DNA from: Alphaproteobacteria bacterium
GTDB taxonomy: Bacteria; Pseudomonadota; Alphaproteobacteria; Acetobacterales; Acetobacteraceae
Reading direction: 5' to 3'
NCBI GenBank assembly: GCA_017307285.1
Contig: JAFKFI010000054.1
Span: 62,001 to 126,000 of the forward strand
DNA: 64,000 nt
Below are positions 18,349-27,508 of this stretch, piece by piece; position 1 is the stretch's first letter; each line of letters begins with the position of its first letter. A model generated the notes under the pieces. It made no database searches, was not told where the DNA came from, and saw only the letters and a program-made list of their open reading frames with translations. The position numbers and the translations under genes are program-made.

Positions 18349-20097
18349 ATGGCCGAACTTCGTAGCGTCGATCCGAGCAGCTTGGTCCCCAACCCGGACA
18401 ACCCGCGTCGTACCCCGGTACCGCCGGTGATGGATGAGCAGCTGCTTGCCTCAATCAACGCGGTTGGCATTCTCCAGCTTCCTCTCGTGAGGGAGAAGGA
18501 AGGCCGGCTCGAAATCATCGACGGGCACCGCCGCAGAAACGCGGCCATCGCCGCCGGCCTCGTCACGATCCACGTCGTGGTGTGCGACGCCGACGACACC
18601 GCCGACGCCATGCGCTCGGTCAGCGCCAACCTGATCCGCGCCTCGATGACCAGCGTCGACATCTGGCGCGCCACCGCGACACTGGAGGCGCAGGGCTGGA
18701 CCGAGCAGGCGATCGCCGACGCGCTTGCGTTGCCGGTCCGCACCATCAAGCGCCTCAAGCTGCTGGCACATCTGCATCCAGCGATGTTGGACGTCATGGC
18801 GACGGGCAACATGCCCAACGAGGACCAGCTGCGCACCATCGCCGCCGCATCGCGCGACGAGCAGGCGCAGGTCTGGAAGAAGTACAGGCCCAGGAAGGGC
18901 CACGACGTCGCCTGGTACGAGATCGCGCGCGCCCTCTCGAAGCGCCGCATCCCGTTCTCCGCCGCGAAATTCGACGACGCGCTGGCGCAAGGCTACGGCG
19001 TGGTCTGGGAGGACGATCTGTTCGCGCCGGCCGGCGAAGACGGCCGCTACACCATCAACGTCGAGGGCTTCTTCGGCGCTCAGCAGGAGTGGCTGCAGGA
19101 CAATCTGCCGGAGCGCGGCACGCTGCTGCCGAGCGACGAATACGGTCGCGCGCAACTGCCGAAGAAGGCCGAGCACGTCTACGGCAAGCCCGGCAAGCAC
19201 GACCTGGTCGGCCACTATCTCGATTCGCACTCCGGCGAAGTACGAACGATCGTCTACCGCGTTCCTGAGCCGAAGAAGCCCGCGAAGGCCGGCAAGGGCG
19301 GCGAAGCCGCCGGGGTGGCGGACGACATCACGCCGCCGACTCGCACGCGTCCGGAGGTGACACAGAAGGGCAGCGCGATGATCGGCGATCTGCGCACCGA
19401 CGCGCTGCACCAGGCGCTCCGCGAGGCGACAATCGACGACAGCACCCTGCTCGCGCTGCTGGTGCTGGCCCTGGGCGGGAAGAACGTCACCGTGTCGAGC
19501 GGAGCGGGCGTAGACGGCTATGACCGTCAGCGAGTGGCCGCCGGCATTGCCGAGGGCGGCGTCCTGACCTCCGACCAGGACGCGGTGCGAGCAGCGGCGC
19601 GCTCGATGCTGACGATCACCCTCTCCTGCCGCGACAACAGGTCGAACAGCGGGCCGCTCGCCCGTGTCGCGGGCGACGCGATCGGCGCCTCGCTCTATCT
19701 GCCCAACATGGCGACCGAGGAGTTCCTGTCCTGCCTCTCCAAGGCCGCCGTCGAAAGGGCCGCGGCGACCGAGGACGTGCGAGTCGAGGCGCGCGCCAAG
19801 GACACCCGCGCGCGGCTCATCGAGCGCTTCAAGAGCGGCATCTACGTCTACCCCGCCGCCGTCTTCAAGCTGACCGCCAAGGATCTCGCGAGGGCGAAGG
19901 ACGCCGAACCGCGTCGCTACGTCGCAGGCGCCGGCTGGAGCGACCCTGAGAGCGACGATCCCGTCGGCGACGAGGCGGGCGAGGATCGGCAGCCCGGCGA
20001 AATGGGGGACGGGGCCGACGCCTTCGACGCCGGCCCCCGGACCGACACCGACGATGGCGATGCTGGCGACGCCGGAGGCGCCATCGCCGCCGAGTGA
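18349..20097 (+). CDS. ParB/Srx-domain protein (ParB-like)
   Basis: A 582-residue protein. Residues 1-90 form a ParB N-terminal domain (LVPNPDNPRRT, GILQLPLV, LEIIDGHRRRNAAIAAG). A helix-turn-helix follows (about 110-150: GWTEQAIADALALPVRTIKR). The long C-terminal part ends in an acidic tail rich in D and G. Proteins of this layout are common on alphaproteobacterial plasmids; they act as CTP-dependent DNA clamps in partition, or as regulators or nucleases. No ParA gene is adjacent, so a partition role is not assured. Two ATGs lie in tandem (18346, 18349); the second has better spacing from CAGGAG. Confidence 0.82.
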   Translation: MAELRSVDPSSLVPNPDNPRRTPVPPVMDEQLLASINAVGILQLPLVREKEGRLEIIDGHRRRNAAIAAGLVTIHVVVCDADDTADAMRSVSANLIRASMTSVDIWRATATLEAQGWTEQAIADALALPVRTIKRLKLLAHLHPAMLDVMATGNMPNEDQLRTIAAASRDEQAQVWKKYRPRKGHDVAWYEIARALSKRRIPFSAAKFDDALAQGYGVVWEDDLFAPAGEDGRYTINVEGFFGAQQEWLQDNLPERGTLLPSDEYGRAQLPKKAEHVYGKPGKHDLVGHYLDSHSGEVRTIVYRVPEPKKPAKAGKGGEAAGVADDITPPTRTRPEVTQKGSAMIGDLRTDALHQALREATIDDSTLLALLVLALGGKNVTVSSGAGVDGYDRQRVAAGIAEGGVLTSDQDAVRAAARSMLTITLSCRDNRSNSGPLARVAGDAIGASLYLPNMATEEFLSCLSKAAVERAAATEDVRVEARAKDTRARLIERFKSGIYVYPAAVFKLTAKDLARAKDAEPRRYVAGAGWSDPESDDPVGDEAGEDRQPGEMGDGADAFDAGPRTDTDDGDAGDAGGAIAAE

Positions 20098-20101
20098 GCA
20101 C

Positions 20102-20139
20102 AGGCGGCCCGTTGCCCAGCGCGGCGGGCCGCCTCCCTT
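20102..20139 (+). terminator. Terminator-like hairpin after the ParB-like gene
   Basis: A perfect 10-bp stem (AGGCGGCCCG/CGGGCCGCCT) begins 5 bp after the stop and is followed by CCCTTT. It probably ends transcription of the ParB-like gene. Confidence 0.6.
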
Positions 20140-20162
20140 TCCGAACCAAGGGCTTCTGTGTC

Positions 20163-20534
20163 ATGACCCACGTCACCGCAGGGGACGCCAGAACCGCCGC
20201 GGCCCCAACCACGCTCTGCACCTCGCCCGATCCGCCGCGGGCGCCGACGCCCTGCCATCTCGACCGCGACCACCTTCGATCCGGCGTCATGGCGCGCCAT
20301 CGGACGCTCGTAGAACTCGAGACGGCGATGGTCGCGGCCTGCGAGACGGCGGCGGCGCGATGCGCCGCCAGGGGCGTGCGCATCGAGGACCGCGCAAGTT
20401 GGGACCGCACGATGTGGCGGCACTACCTCGACGCCGCCACGCGCCTCGAACCGCAATACGGTCCCGCCATGCGACGGCTCTACCAGGAGATCGAGCAGCT
20501 CGAACGGCTGCTCGCGTTGCCGCTCGCCGCGTAG
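20163..20534 (+). CDS. Conserved hypothetical protein
   Basis: A 123-residue protein, proline and arginine rich at the N-terminus and helical after residue 45 (TLVELETAMVAACETAAARC, then LEPQYGPAMRRLYQEIEQLE). No domain is recognised. An internal ATG at 20290 would give only the helical part. It ends 24 bp before the next gene. Confidence 0.5.
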   Translation: MTHVTAGDARTAAAPTTLCTSPDPPRAPTPCHLDRDHLRSGVMARHRTLVELETAMVAACETAAARCAARGVRIEDRASWDRTMWRHYLDAATRLEPQYGPAMRRLYQEIEQLERLLALPLAA

Positions 20535-20558
20535 CGGAGCGCTCCCAGGAGAACGACG

Positions 20559-20890
20559 ATGGATTCCGAATCATCGGCGGCGGCCGGGCTGCCGCTGCTC
20601 TGCTACGTCCGCGACGCCACCGGCGAGACGGTCGAAATCGTTCGCGGCGAGGTCGGCTACCGTCCAACCGGCACACTCTGCTCACCCGCGTGCCTGAACA
20701 GCCGGCTGCCGCGCCCGCCGACCGAGGACGAGATCAGCGCCATGCGGCACCGTTCGCTGATCGGCTGGGATTCACCCGGCGCCAATCCGAGATGTGCGGC
20801 GGCGATGCGAGAGGCACTGGTGATGGCCACTCTCGGCGTCGACGACTGGGGCAATCAGAACGAGCCGTTCCAACTCGACAGGCGCCCGGC
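20559..20890 (+). pseudogene. Truncated backbone gene fused in frame to helicase cargo
   Basis: The first 110 residues of the open frame that runs to 23519 do not look like helicase. They have a good AGGAG site and the GC-rich style of the surrounding backbone (LLCYVRDATGETVEIVRGEV, CSPACLNSRLPR, LVMATLGVDDWGNQNEPFQL). After about 20890 base use changes to more A and T (AAGAATACCAATTCC) and the helicase gene begins at an internal ATG. I read this as the 5' end of an element gene cut by insertion of the defence gene. A natural fusion cannot be excluded. Confidence 0.5.
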
Positions 20891-20987
20891 AACGTCGACA
20901 AGAATACCAATTCCAGGCAACGATGGCAGATTGCGGCTTCGCGCCGAGCCAGCGTTCAAGCGACGGACATCACAAGAATGGGCAGAA

Positions 20988-23519
20988 ATGAGCTTCTCCG
21001 ACATCCCTCCCCTCACTCCTAAGCCGCCGCCGTCTGACCCGTTCGAAATATTCGCGCGGCGGCCGAGCCTCGCGGGTACCCCCAACGACCTTTGGGGCGG
21101 CCAGCGCGACGCGCTCCAGGAATGGGTCAAGGCCAGGAAGAACCGCGACGTTCTCATCAGCCTGAACACCGGGTCCGGGAAGACGATGCTTGGCGTGCTG
21201 ATCGCGCAGAGCATGGCTAACGAGAAGGCCGGGAAGTGCGTCTACGTGTGCTCGACAATCGATCTAGTCCTCCAGACCGAACGGGAGGCAAATAAGCTGG
21301 GCATCTTGCCGACGACCTACCACGGGAGCCAGTTTAGCAACTCGGACTTCGAACAGGGCAAGACCTTCTGCATTACGACGTATCGGTCGGTATTCAATGC
21401 CAACACGACGTTCAAGAAGCACAACGTCAACAAGTTTATCTTCGATGACGCACACGTCGCTGAGAAGGCGATCCGTGATGCATTTACGCTGAACATATCG
21501 CGGGCGACATACCCTGATCTCTTTGGACGTATCGCTCGGCTGCTGTCACCCACTTGCGCAGCGGCGGGCCAGTCGTTTAAGTTCAAGGAAGTGATGGAGC
21601 AAAAAGATAGCGCCATCGTTCTCGTCCCTCCGATGCACGCGTTAGAGGTCTCTGACGGGATATCGGAAGAGATCAGAAAGGCTCTGAACGGCAATCTCGA
21701 CCTGATTTTCCCCTACATGTATATCCGCGACAAGATAAAAGTATGCGGGATCACGGTGTCGGGGTGGAACATCGAGATTTCGCCCCCGTTCCTGCCATCG
21801 GCGGTCACGTTCCCCTTCTCTCAGGAGAACATGCGGCGAGTATACCTCTCGGCCACGCTGCAGACCCAAGCGGAATTTGCCAGGGCATTCGGCAAGAAGC
21901 CGGACGCCACGATCGAGCCGGAGACCGACGCGGGGAACGGTGAGCGCTGCATTCTCTTCGGGCAGTCCGTCCCGGACGAGGACACGGGACCGAAGCTCGC
22001 CACAGCAATCAAGGCTAAGCAAAAGCTGGTCATCACGTGCCGGAGCTACCCGGAGGCGAAGCCCTGGGAGAAGTTGGCGGTCATTCCCAAGCGGGAGGAG
22101 TTCTCGACCGACCTGGAGACGTTCAAGAACGCGACAAAGGGAGCTTTCGTCCTCGTGGCGCGGGTCGATGGGATCGACCTCCCGGACGATGTCTGCCGGG
22201 TCATGCTCATAGACAACCTTCCCAGCGGTTACAGCCAGCTTGAGCGCTTCCAGATCGAATACTGCGCGATGACGTCGCTCGCGGCGACGAAGCTCGCGTC
22301 GCGCATCACCCAGGTCTTCGGACGGATCAATAGAGGCCGCAAGGACTACGGCGTATTCATCCTGCGCGGGAGAAACCTCAATAACTGGCTCAGCGACGCC
22401 GAGAACGCAGCCCTGCTCCCGGAACTGCTGCAGAAGCAACTCCTGTTGGGTGACCAAGTCTCGAACCGGATGCTGCGGAACAAGAACTACGCGGCGATCA
22501 TTGAGGTGATGGACCTGGTGATGGCACGCGACCCAGGGTGGATCTCAACCTATGGGGCCCGCATCGCGGACGCGGAACTGCCGCCGGAAGCGAAGGCCTC
22601 AGCGCGAGAGAAGGACGTCCTGCTGACCGAGGCTGCTCTGTCGGAAGCCGAAGCCATGTTCGCGGCTTGGCAGGGTGATTTCGAGAGCGCTGCCGCTGCG
22701 CTTGCAGAGACGGCCGACAAGGTGGCGATCGCCGACGTAAGGCTGGCTGGCTGGCACAACCTGTGGCTCGGCTGGTTCTACCAGCTCGCCGGGGATGGTG
22801 AGGCGGCGGCAGCCGAATACACGCGGGCTCGGTCCAGGTTGGGATCTGCTGTCTACCTGCCGAGGCCGGAGGCGGCGAAGGTCGCAGCGGGGCAGAAGCT
22901 CTCCCTGCGTGGGAGCCGTCTGTTCAACCTCGTGTCTGAGGAGCACGTCAGTAGGTTCGACAAGGAAGTCAGCCTCATCAGCAAGCGCTTCGAGCCGCTT
23001 GCTAACCAGCACGCCTCGTCGGCACAGCATGAGGAAGCCACGCGAGCACTCGGGGAGGCTCTCGGGTTCGCCTCTTCGAGGCCCGACAATGTGCACCGCA
23101 CCGGCCCGGATGTTCTGTGGATCGATGAAGGGGAGAAGTGCTGCCTGTTGTTCGAGCTGAAGACCCTTCAGAACGGCGACAAGCCGGTCACCAAGAAGAC
23201 GGTCGGTCAGGGGCACGACCATATCCAGTGGGTCAAGGACAACCATCCCGACATTGCGATCGTCGGCCTGATCTTCGTGGCCGATACGACGGAGTGCAAC
23301 GGAGATGCTAACCCCTCAAACGATATGTACATCGGTCGCTTGAGCGAGGTAAGCGAGACGGGGCACAACCTCATTGCCGAGATGAAGTCGATCCGGTTCT
23401 CCCTGCCGCTCGAGCGGCTGATCAAGGTCAACGGATACGTCGCCGATGCGGAAAATGGGCTTGCTGGTATTCTGAACCGCATTTCCGCCGCGCGGCTGAA
23501 CACCGGCGCTGAGGACTAA
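20988..23519 (+). CDS. XPD-like DEAH helicase with C-terminal PD-(D/E)XK nuclease
   Basis: From the internal ATG at 20988 this is an 843-residue protein. The helicase has Walker A NTGSGKT (60-66), a DDAH box (153-156) and later motifs in the Rad3/XPD/DinG style: RRVYLSATLQTQ, then RVDGIDLPDDVCRVMLIDNLP and ITQVFGRINRG. A TPR-like helical stretch follows (about 560-620). The C-terminus carries a restriction-endonuclease-like core: D708 (GPDVLWI), then FELK with E723 and K725. Helicase-nuclease fusions of this kind are typical antiphage or antiplasmid proteins. The gene is less GC-rich than its neighbours and stands between a truncated gene and a pseudogene field, as expected for acquired cargo. 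It is not matched to a named system. Confidence 0.75.
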   Translation: MSFSDIPPLTPKPPPSDPFEIFARRPSLAGTPNDLWGGQRDALQEWVKARKNRDVLISLNTGSGKTMLGVLIAQSMANEKAGKCVYVCSTIDLVLQTEREANKLGILPTTYHGSQFSNSDFEQGKTFCITTYRSVFNANTTFKKHNVNKFIFDDAHVAEKAIRDAFTLNISRATYPDLFGRIARLLSPTCAAAGQSFKFKEVMEQKDSAIVLVPPMHALEVSDGISEEIRKALNGNLDLIFPYMYIRDKIKVCGITVSGWNIEISPPFLPSAVTFPFSQENMRRVYLSATLQTQAEFARAFGKKPDATIEPETDAGNGERCILFGQSVPDEDTGPKLATAIKAKQKLVITCRSYPEAKPWEKLAVIPKREEFSTDLETFKNATKGAFVLVARVDGIDLPDDVCRVMLIDNLPSGYSQLERFQIEYCAMTSLAATKLASRITQVFGRINRGRKDYGVFILRGRNLNNWLSDAENAALLPELLQKQLLLGDQVSNRMLRNKNYAAIIEVMDLVMARDPGWISTYGARIADAELPPEAKASAREKDVLLTEAALSEAEAMFAAWQGDFESAAAALAETADKVAIADVRLAGWHNLWLGWFYQLAGDGEAAAAEYTRARSRLGSAVYLPRPEAAKVAAGQKLSLRGSRLFNLVSEEHVSRFDKEVSLISKRFEPLANQHASSAQHEEATRALGEALGFASSRPDNVHRTGPDVLWIDEGEKCCLLFELKTLQNGDKPVTKKTVGQGHDHIQWVKDNHPDIAIVGLIFVADTTECNGDANPSNDMYIGRLSEVSETGHNLIAEMKSIRFSLPLERLIKVNGYVADAENGLAGILNRISAARLNTGAED

Positions 23520-23554
23520 CGTCCGACCGATACTGAAGCCAGGACGGCAGCCAT

Positions 23555-23575
23555 GCGCCAATAGCGAATTGGCGC
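23555..23575 (+). terminator. Stem-loop after the helicase-nuclease gene
   Basis: A perfect 8-bp stem (GCGCCAAT/ATTGGCGC) with loop AGCGA lies 36 bp past the stop. There is no T-run, so it may be a Rho-independent terminator of weak type or an mRNA 3'-end stabiliser. Confidence 0.4.
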
Positions 23576-23939
23576 CTGTCGTCCGCTTCCCGGACAGCCG
23601 GAGATAGTGCGTGGACGGCCGACATGGGCGCGAAGCGGACTCAAGCCTTTGCACAAGGCGGAGAGGTGATTCGTCCGCTGGCCTTTGATAGAGGTGAGTT
23701 AGCTTTTCAGCGGCGGGGGCCGCGATGCGCCTGGCGCGCCACACCGCCCTCCGGCGGGGCTGCGCCGCACCTGTGAACGGCGCGGCGGAACGGCACGACC
23801 GGCAACAATGCAACTTGGGTCGCGCGTGCCCGCGGGGCGGTGTTTCACTGGCCGGATAGGATCGGTGTGTCGAACCCGAGATGGCCGTTGCTCGATCGCA
23901 TCTCCGGCACGGTGCGGCTCAATCTCCTTTGCCGCAACG

Positions 23940-24445
23940 GCGCGCAACGGCGTGGCATCGCCGACCGATTCATGCCCGTGATCCAGGGCTGACGGTCCAA
24001 TCACGATCTTCGCTGCATCGAGCGCATGCCGTTCGTCCTCGATTATCCGTTCGTCGATGTCGGCCAGCATGTGCCGCCGGCACGTCTATGGCCGGCACAG
24101 CGTCCTTGGTATCGTCAACGAACTCGATCGCGCCTTCGCTGGCACGCCGGTGCGCTTGCATGGCTTCGGATGGAAGACCATGGCTATGCAAGAATTGCGC
24201 GGGCAGCCTCGAATTAGCAGCGTCGACTCGCAGGCGTTCGGCCCGCTGGAACGCTTGCAAAGGTGGCTCCGTCAAGACCAACGGCCATTCCCGGGCCCGT
24301 GACGGCCGAATGGTACCGCATGCAACAGGGATTGCTGACCCGCCGGACTATTCCTCGCGCGCCTGCGCCAGACTCGCACGCGGCGCAAGAGGAGACGGGA
24401 TCGCCGATCTTCGGTGGCGCCGTACGCTGTGCAACGGCGGATTGA
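23940..24445 (+). pseudogene. Queuine tRNA-ribosyltransferase-like gene, multiply frameshifted
   Basis: Pieces of one protein lie in order in different frames: FMPVIQG near 23975, a CIERMPFVLDYPFVDVG segment near 24015-24065, then CRRHVYGRHSVLGIVNELDR to RISSVDSQAF near 24070-24240. Joined, they resemble the C-terminal half of the phage and plasmid transglycosylase-like family (DUF7221, related to TGT and DpdA), which has VGSVCRR, LHGFGVKT and SADS motifs. LHGFGWKT and SVDS are visible here. At least two frame breaks and an internal stop make it non-functional. The first half is missing or unrecognisable. Confidence 0.6.
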
Positions 24446-24606
24446 CGCGGCGATGGAGGACCTGCGGCAGCTCCACGAGACCGGCGAGATCGAATGGCCC
24501 GACCTCTCGCTGCAACGCGCCTACGAGTGGGGTTCTCGATCAGGACGACGACGCGGAACTCGGCGAACCCTCAATGGAATTGGAATCGAGGAATCGGGAA
24601 CAGTGC
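24414..24606 (+). pseudogene. Remnant of a small hypothetical gene, frameshifted
   Basis: The frame with VQRRIDAAMEDLRQLHETGE and EWPDLSLQRAYEW continues sensibly only after a shift near 24530, into VLDQDDDAELGEP. This suggests a decayed small helical protein of about 60 residues. No family is recognised. It lies between the broken transglycosylase gene and ssb. Confidence 0.4.
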
Positions 24607-24798
24607 TGAAGCACGCACGTTCCAGGGCCAGCGGCGTCCCCTCGGGTCGATGCGCGGTCTAAACCGGGCTCCGTTCCGCTTCCGCATCCCCGCTTCGCTT
24701 TCGCTCGCGCCTCCGGCTCGCGCCGCTGCCGTGTCGCTGCGCTCCCGCACCAAGCCGCGGCGCTCGGGGGCGGGCGGCCCGGAGTCCGGTTTTCTCAG

Positions 24799-24812
24799 AC
24801 CGCACCCGAGGG
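24799..24812 (+). promoter_or_regulatory. Second leader motif ACCGCACCCGAGGG, copy 1 (ssb)
   Basis: This 14-mer recurs exactly at 33265-33278. In both places it is followed by a GCCGGCA-containing palindrome-like stretch and lies 50-60 bp upstream of a start codon. It may be a promoter or 5' UTR element shared by two element genes. Confidence 0.45.
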
Positions 24813-24873
24813 AACACCGCCGGCATGGAGCCGGCGACCTTCCCGAGAAAGGGCTGAATGAAGGAGCTGGGAC

Positions 24874-25284
24874 ATGTCCGGATACCTCAACCGCGTGCAG
24901 CTGATCGGCAACCTCGGTCAGGATCCCGAGGTCCGCACAACACAAGTCGGCAAGAAGATCGTCACCCTCAACATCGCCACCAGCGAGAGCTGGCGCGACC
25001 AGCGGACCGGCGAGCGCGTCGAGCGCACCGAGTGGCACCGCGTCGTCATCTTCAACGAGGGCCTCGCCGGCATCGCCGAGGAGTACCTGACCAAGGGCGC
25101 GAAGGTGCTGGTCGAGGGCAAGCTCGCGACCAACAAGTGGAAGGACCGTGACGGCAACGATCGCTACACCACCGAGGTCCAGCTGCAGCCCTATAACGGC
25201 ATGCTCACCTTCCTGGATTCCAAGAAGCGCAGCGAGGAGCGGGTGGCCGGCGGCGGCGGCCTCGACGATCAGATTCCATTTTAG
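24874..25284 (+). CDS. ssb: Single-stranded DNA-binding protein
   Basis: A 136-residue SSB. The OB-fold starts MSGYLNRVQLIGNLGQDPEV and contains EWHRVVIFNEGLAGIAEEYL, KVLVEGKLATNKW and YTTEVQLQPYNGMLTFLDS. The short linker ends with DDQIPF, the acidic tail that recruits partner proteins. Plasmid SSBs coat the incoming strand and help complementary-strand synthesis. AAGGAGCTGGG precedes the ATG. A strong hairpin follows the stop. Confidence 0.95.
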   Translation: MSGYLNRVQLIGNLGQDPEVRTTQVGKKIVTLNIATSESWRDQRTGERVERTEWHRVVIFNEGLAGIAEEYLTKGAKVLVEGKLATNKWKDRDGNDRYTTEVQLQPYNGMLTFLDSKKRSEERVAGGGGLDDQIPF

Positions 25285-25295
25285 CGGCCCGTTTG

Positions 25296-25320
25296 CGGAG
25301 GGAGTGACGCACTCCCTCCG
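25296..25320 (+). terminator. Hairpin after ssb
   Basis: A perfect 10-bp stem (CGGAGGGAGT/ACTCCCTCCG) with loop GACGC lies 12 bp after the ssb stop. It has no T-run but its position fits a transcript end. Confidence 0.5.
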
Positions 25321-25379
25321 GACGCCCTTCCACAACCCGTGCCGGTCTGGTTGGCCCGGTATTCACCGGAGGCGCCGCC

Positions 25380-25640
25380 ATGCGCATTCCTCCGAACACC
25401 CACCCAATCGCCCGCCTACGCAACATCCTGCTGACGGTCGTGTCGCTGCTGACGGTCTGGATGCTGCTCTGCCTGACGTCCTGCGCGACGCCAGGCGTGG
25501 TCGAAACAGCGGTCCATCCGACATCGGACCGAGGCGCCATGAATCTGCACGAAGCCGTCATGCGCCACGCCCCGATCGTCCCGATCCCGCTCACGCGGCC
25601 GTCCGTGCTGATGCACAGCCGGTTTCAGTTGCGGGTCTGA
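25380..25640 (+). CDS. Small predicted lipoprotein
   Basis: An 86-residue protein with a basic start, a hydrophobic stretch (ILLTVVSLLTVWMLLCL) and a lipobox-like LTSC at about residues 33-36, followed by ATPGVVETAV. The mature part would be about 50 residues exposed to the periplasm. No family is recognised. A lipoprotein near the leading region might take part in exclusion or envelope adaptation, but that is a guess. Confidence 0.55.
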   Translation: MRIPPNTHPIARLRNILLTVVSLLTVWMLLCLTSCATPGVVETAVHPTSDRGAMNLHEAVMRHAPIVPIPLTRPSVLMHSRFQLRV

Positions 25641-25653
25641 AGCCGCCGCCAGG

Positions 25654-26112
25654 GTGCGGTCGCTGATGTCGCACCCCGACCGCCATCCCAGCTGCAGACG
25701 GAGATTCCGATGCGCGCATTTCCCAAGACGGGGATGGGCGCGCCCGCGCTCGCGCCCCCCGAGGGACGCCGCCGCTGCATATGACCAACCGGGGCGGCTG
25801 GTCTCCAAGGCCAGCGTCGCGGAGGCGGAGGGCTGGAGCGTCTTCGATTGCGGCTGTCGCGAAGGCGGCTCGCCCCGGGTGGAAATCCAGCGCGTCGACT
25901 CGTCCGAAGCCGGCGCTCCCGTGTTCGCCGACGCCAGCGACGCCTGGCGGCATGTCGTCACGCGCGCTCGGGCCGGATCGGCGTTGCATCGGCGCGCGCT
26001 CCAGATGGTCGATCCGATCGAGCGGATGCTGATCGAGGCCAGCGTCGGCTGGTGGCCCGAGCCGCCGGGCTCAGCGCGCCCCGCAACGACCAGCCCGACA
26101 GGTGTGCCGTGA
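25654..26112 (+). CDS. Hypothetical protein, uncertain start
   Basis: The credible part begins near 25795 (GRLVSKASVAEAEGWSVFDC, then GCREGGSPRVEIQRVDSSEA and HRRALQMVDPIERMLIEASV). The upstream 45 residues are arginine-rich and doubtful. An ATG at 25780 lies in another frame, so a start with a frameshift is possible. The stop overlaps the GTG of the next gene (GTGA), which supports a real operon partner. Function unknown. Confidence 0.45.
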   Translation: MRSLMSHPDRHPSCRRRFRCAHFPRRGWARPRSRPPRDAAAAYDQPGRLVSKASVAEAEGWSVFDCGCREGGSPRVEIQRVDSSEAGAPVFADASDAWRHVVTRARAGSALHRRALQMVDPIERMLIEASVGWWPEPPGSARPATTSPTGVP

Positions 26113-26498
26113 GCATTTGTTTTGGGCCGCACTTCCAGGATGCCGGCAGTGACAGATGCGTCCTGCAACCGGCTGCCCGCGACAGCCTGGACGACTACGA
26201 ACTGTCGCTGGCGAACGGCAATGGCGTCGCCATTCTGCTGGCGCTTGGTCTGCCTCCCGAGCCGATGGGCGGACCGATCGCCATCGACGCGTTCGCCGGC
26301 CGGGTGACGGCGGCGTTACGCCGCCACCTCGGCCACCGCTCGCCAGAAATCCCGGCCCACGCGGACATGGGCGCGGGCAGGGCGACGATTGTCCATCTCG
26401 GCCGGCGCGAGGGCTACGTCGAGGAGCGCCTCGGCGACCTCGCCCGTCTGGTGCAGCGCTGCCGCGCCATCGGCGCGACGCACATCCGCTGGAGCTGA
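26109..26498 (+). CDS. Conserved hypothetical protein
   Basis: A 129-residue protein from a GTG that overlaps the previous stop. It contains LDDYELSLANGNGVAILLAL, GRVTAALRRHLGHRSPEIP and YVEERLGDLARLVQRCRAIG, a mixed alpha/beta protein without known motifs. Its acid-base balance and codon use match the backbone. It probably belongs to the small-gene operon running to 27.4 kb. Confidence 0.6.
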   Translation: MSICFGPHFQDAGSDRCVLQPAARDSLDDYELSLANGNGVAILLALGLPPEPMGGPIAIDAFAGRVTAALRRHLGHRSPEIPAHADMGAGRATIVHLGRREGYVEERLGDLARLVQRCRAIGATHIRWS

Positions 26499-26558
26499 GG
26501 CCGCCGTCCCGGCGACGCAGCACGCCCCTTCGAACCTTGCCCTGAAAGGAGACCGGCC

Positions 26559-26858
26559 ATGCCGGCAACCGTGTTCACGCTTGCCGAATCGAGCGACCGC
26601 ACCGGCTACGTCCTCGGCGTGTTTGCCAACCGCGATAGGGCGATCGCCGCCGCACGCGCCAACGTCATCGTCCGGGCGGCGCGCTGTCGCATCCAGGACG
26701 TCAAGACTTTCGGCGTCGGCGCCGATCGGCAAGATGACTACGAGATCATCCTCCGAGTGGTCGGCGAAACGACCGACGTGGTCATCGCGCACGTCCCGAG
26801 CGGCGAGAATGACGGGATGAGGTGGCAGATCCGCGCCTTCGAGGTGATCGAGCCATGA
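26559..26858 (+). CDS. Conserved hypothetical protein
   Basis: A 99-residue protein with AAAGGAGA upstream of the ATG. Segments GYVLGVFANRDRAIAAARAN and DDYEIILRVVGETTDVVIAH suggest a small alpha/beta fold. It overlaps the next gene by 4 bp (ATGA). No domain is recognised. Confidence 0.65.
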   Translation: MPATVFTLAESSDRTGYVLGVFANRDRAIAAARANVIVRAARCRIQDVKTFGVGADRQDDYEIILRVVGETTDVVIAHVPSGENDGMRWQIRAFEVIEP

Positions 26859-27043
26859 TCGGCCCGGGCGAAGCGGTGCGCTACGTCGTCTACGCCTACC
26901 GGTCGCAGCCCAACGCGTCGTGCGAGGCCTGCAACTGGCTGGTGCAGGGAATCCACGAACGGCGCGAGGAAGCGGAGGCCCACCTTGCCCGTCTGCTCGA
27001 CACCGGTGAGCGCGCGAAGGTCTTGCAGGAGCGCGATATCTGA
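26855..27043 (+). CDS. Small conserved hypothetical protein
   Basis: A 62-residue protein starting MIGPGEAVRYVVYAYRSQP. The ATG overlaps the previous stop. It contains CEACNWLVQGI and a helical end (REEAEAHLARLLDTGERAKV). Two cysteines in CxxC spacing could bind metal in a dimer. Function unknown. Confidence 0.6.
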   Translation: MIGPGEAVRYVVYAYRSQPNASCEACNWLVQGIHERREEAEAHLARLLDTGERAKVLQERDI

Positions 27044-27134
27044 CAACACGGCCGGACCCGGCTGTTCGCACGCTATCGCGCGATCATCGCTCCGGCGAGC
27101 CCGAGCTTTTCCATCCGAGTATCAGGAGGTCATC

Positions 27135-27452
27135 ATGAGCCGCCGAGAGATCCCTTGCCGGAAGCCCGGCCTCACCGTCGTGGTCGGCTGGGACAATCCA
27201 ATGTCGACGTTTTTCGCGCAGGTCACGCGCATCCAGGACGACGAGGACGACAGCGATCCCGTCGTGCTGTGGCTTGGCGGTGTCAGCGGCGAGGTGCGCC
27301 GCGCCGAAGATTTGGTGGAGCCGCTCCGCCCCTTCGCGGACCTGACCGCCGAACACATCGCGCAGCTGCGCGCCGACCGCGCGGCGCAGGCGGATCGCGG
27401 TCCGACCGAGCTGCAGCGCACCATGCTCGACCGGCTGGGGAAGCGGCCATAA
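27135..27452 (+). CDS. Conserved hypothetical protein
   Basis: A 105-residue acidic protein with a strong AGGAGGT site. The first half is beta-rich (PGLTVVVGWDNPMSTFFAQV, DPVVLWLGGVSGEVRRAEDL) and the second half helical (TAEHIAQLRADRAAQADRGP). No family is recognised. The 90-bp gap before it holds GGCTGTTCGCACGC, a weak match to the transfer-gene box. Confidence 0.65.
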   Translation: MSRREIPCRKPGLTVVVGWDNPMSTFFAQVTRIQDDEDDSDPVVLWLGGVSGEVRRAEDLVEPLRPFADLTAEHIAQLRADRAAQADRGPTELQRTMLDRLGKRP

Positions 27453-27508
27453 TCCGCCAGTAACACGCCCTGCGCCGGCGCGGTGGTGACAATCCGCTCG
27501 GCATCGCC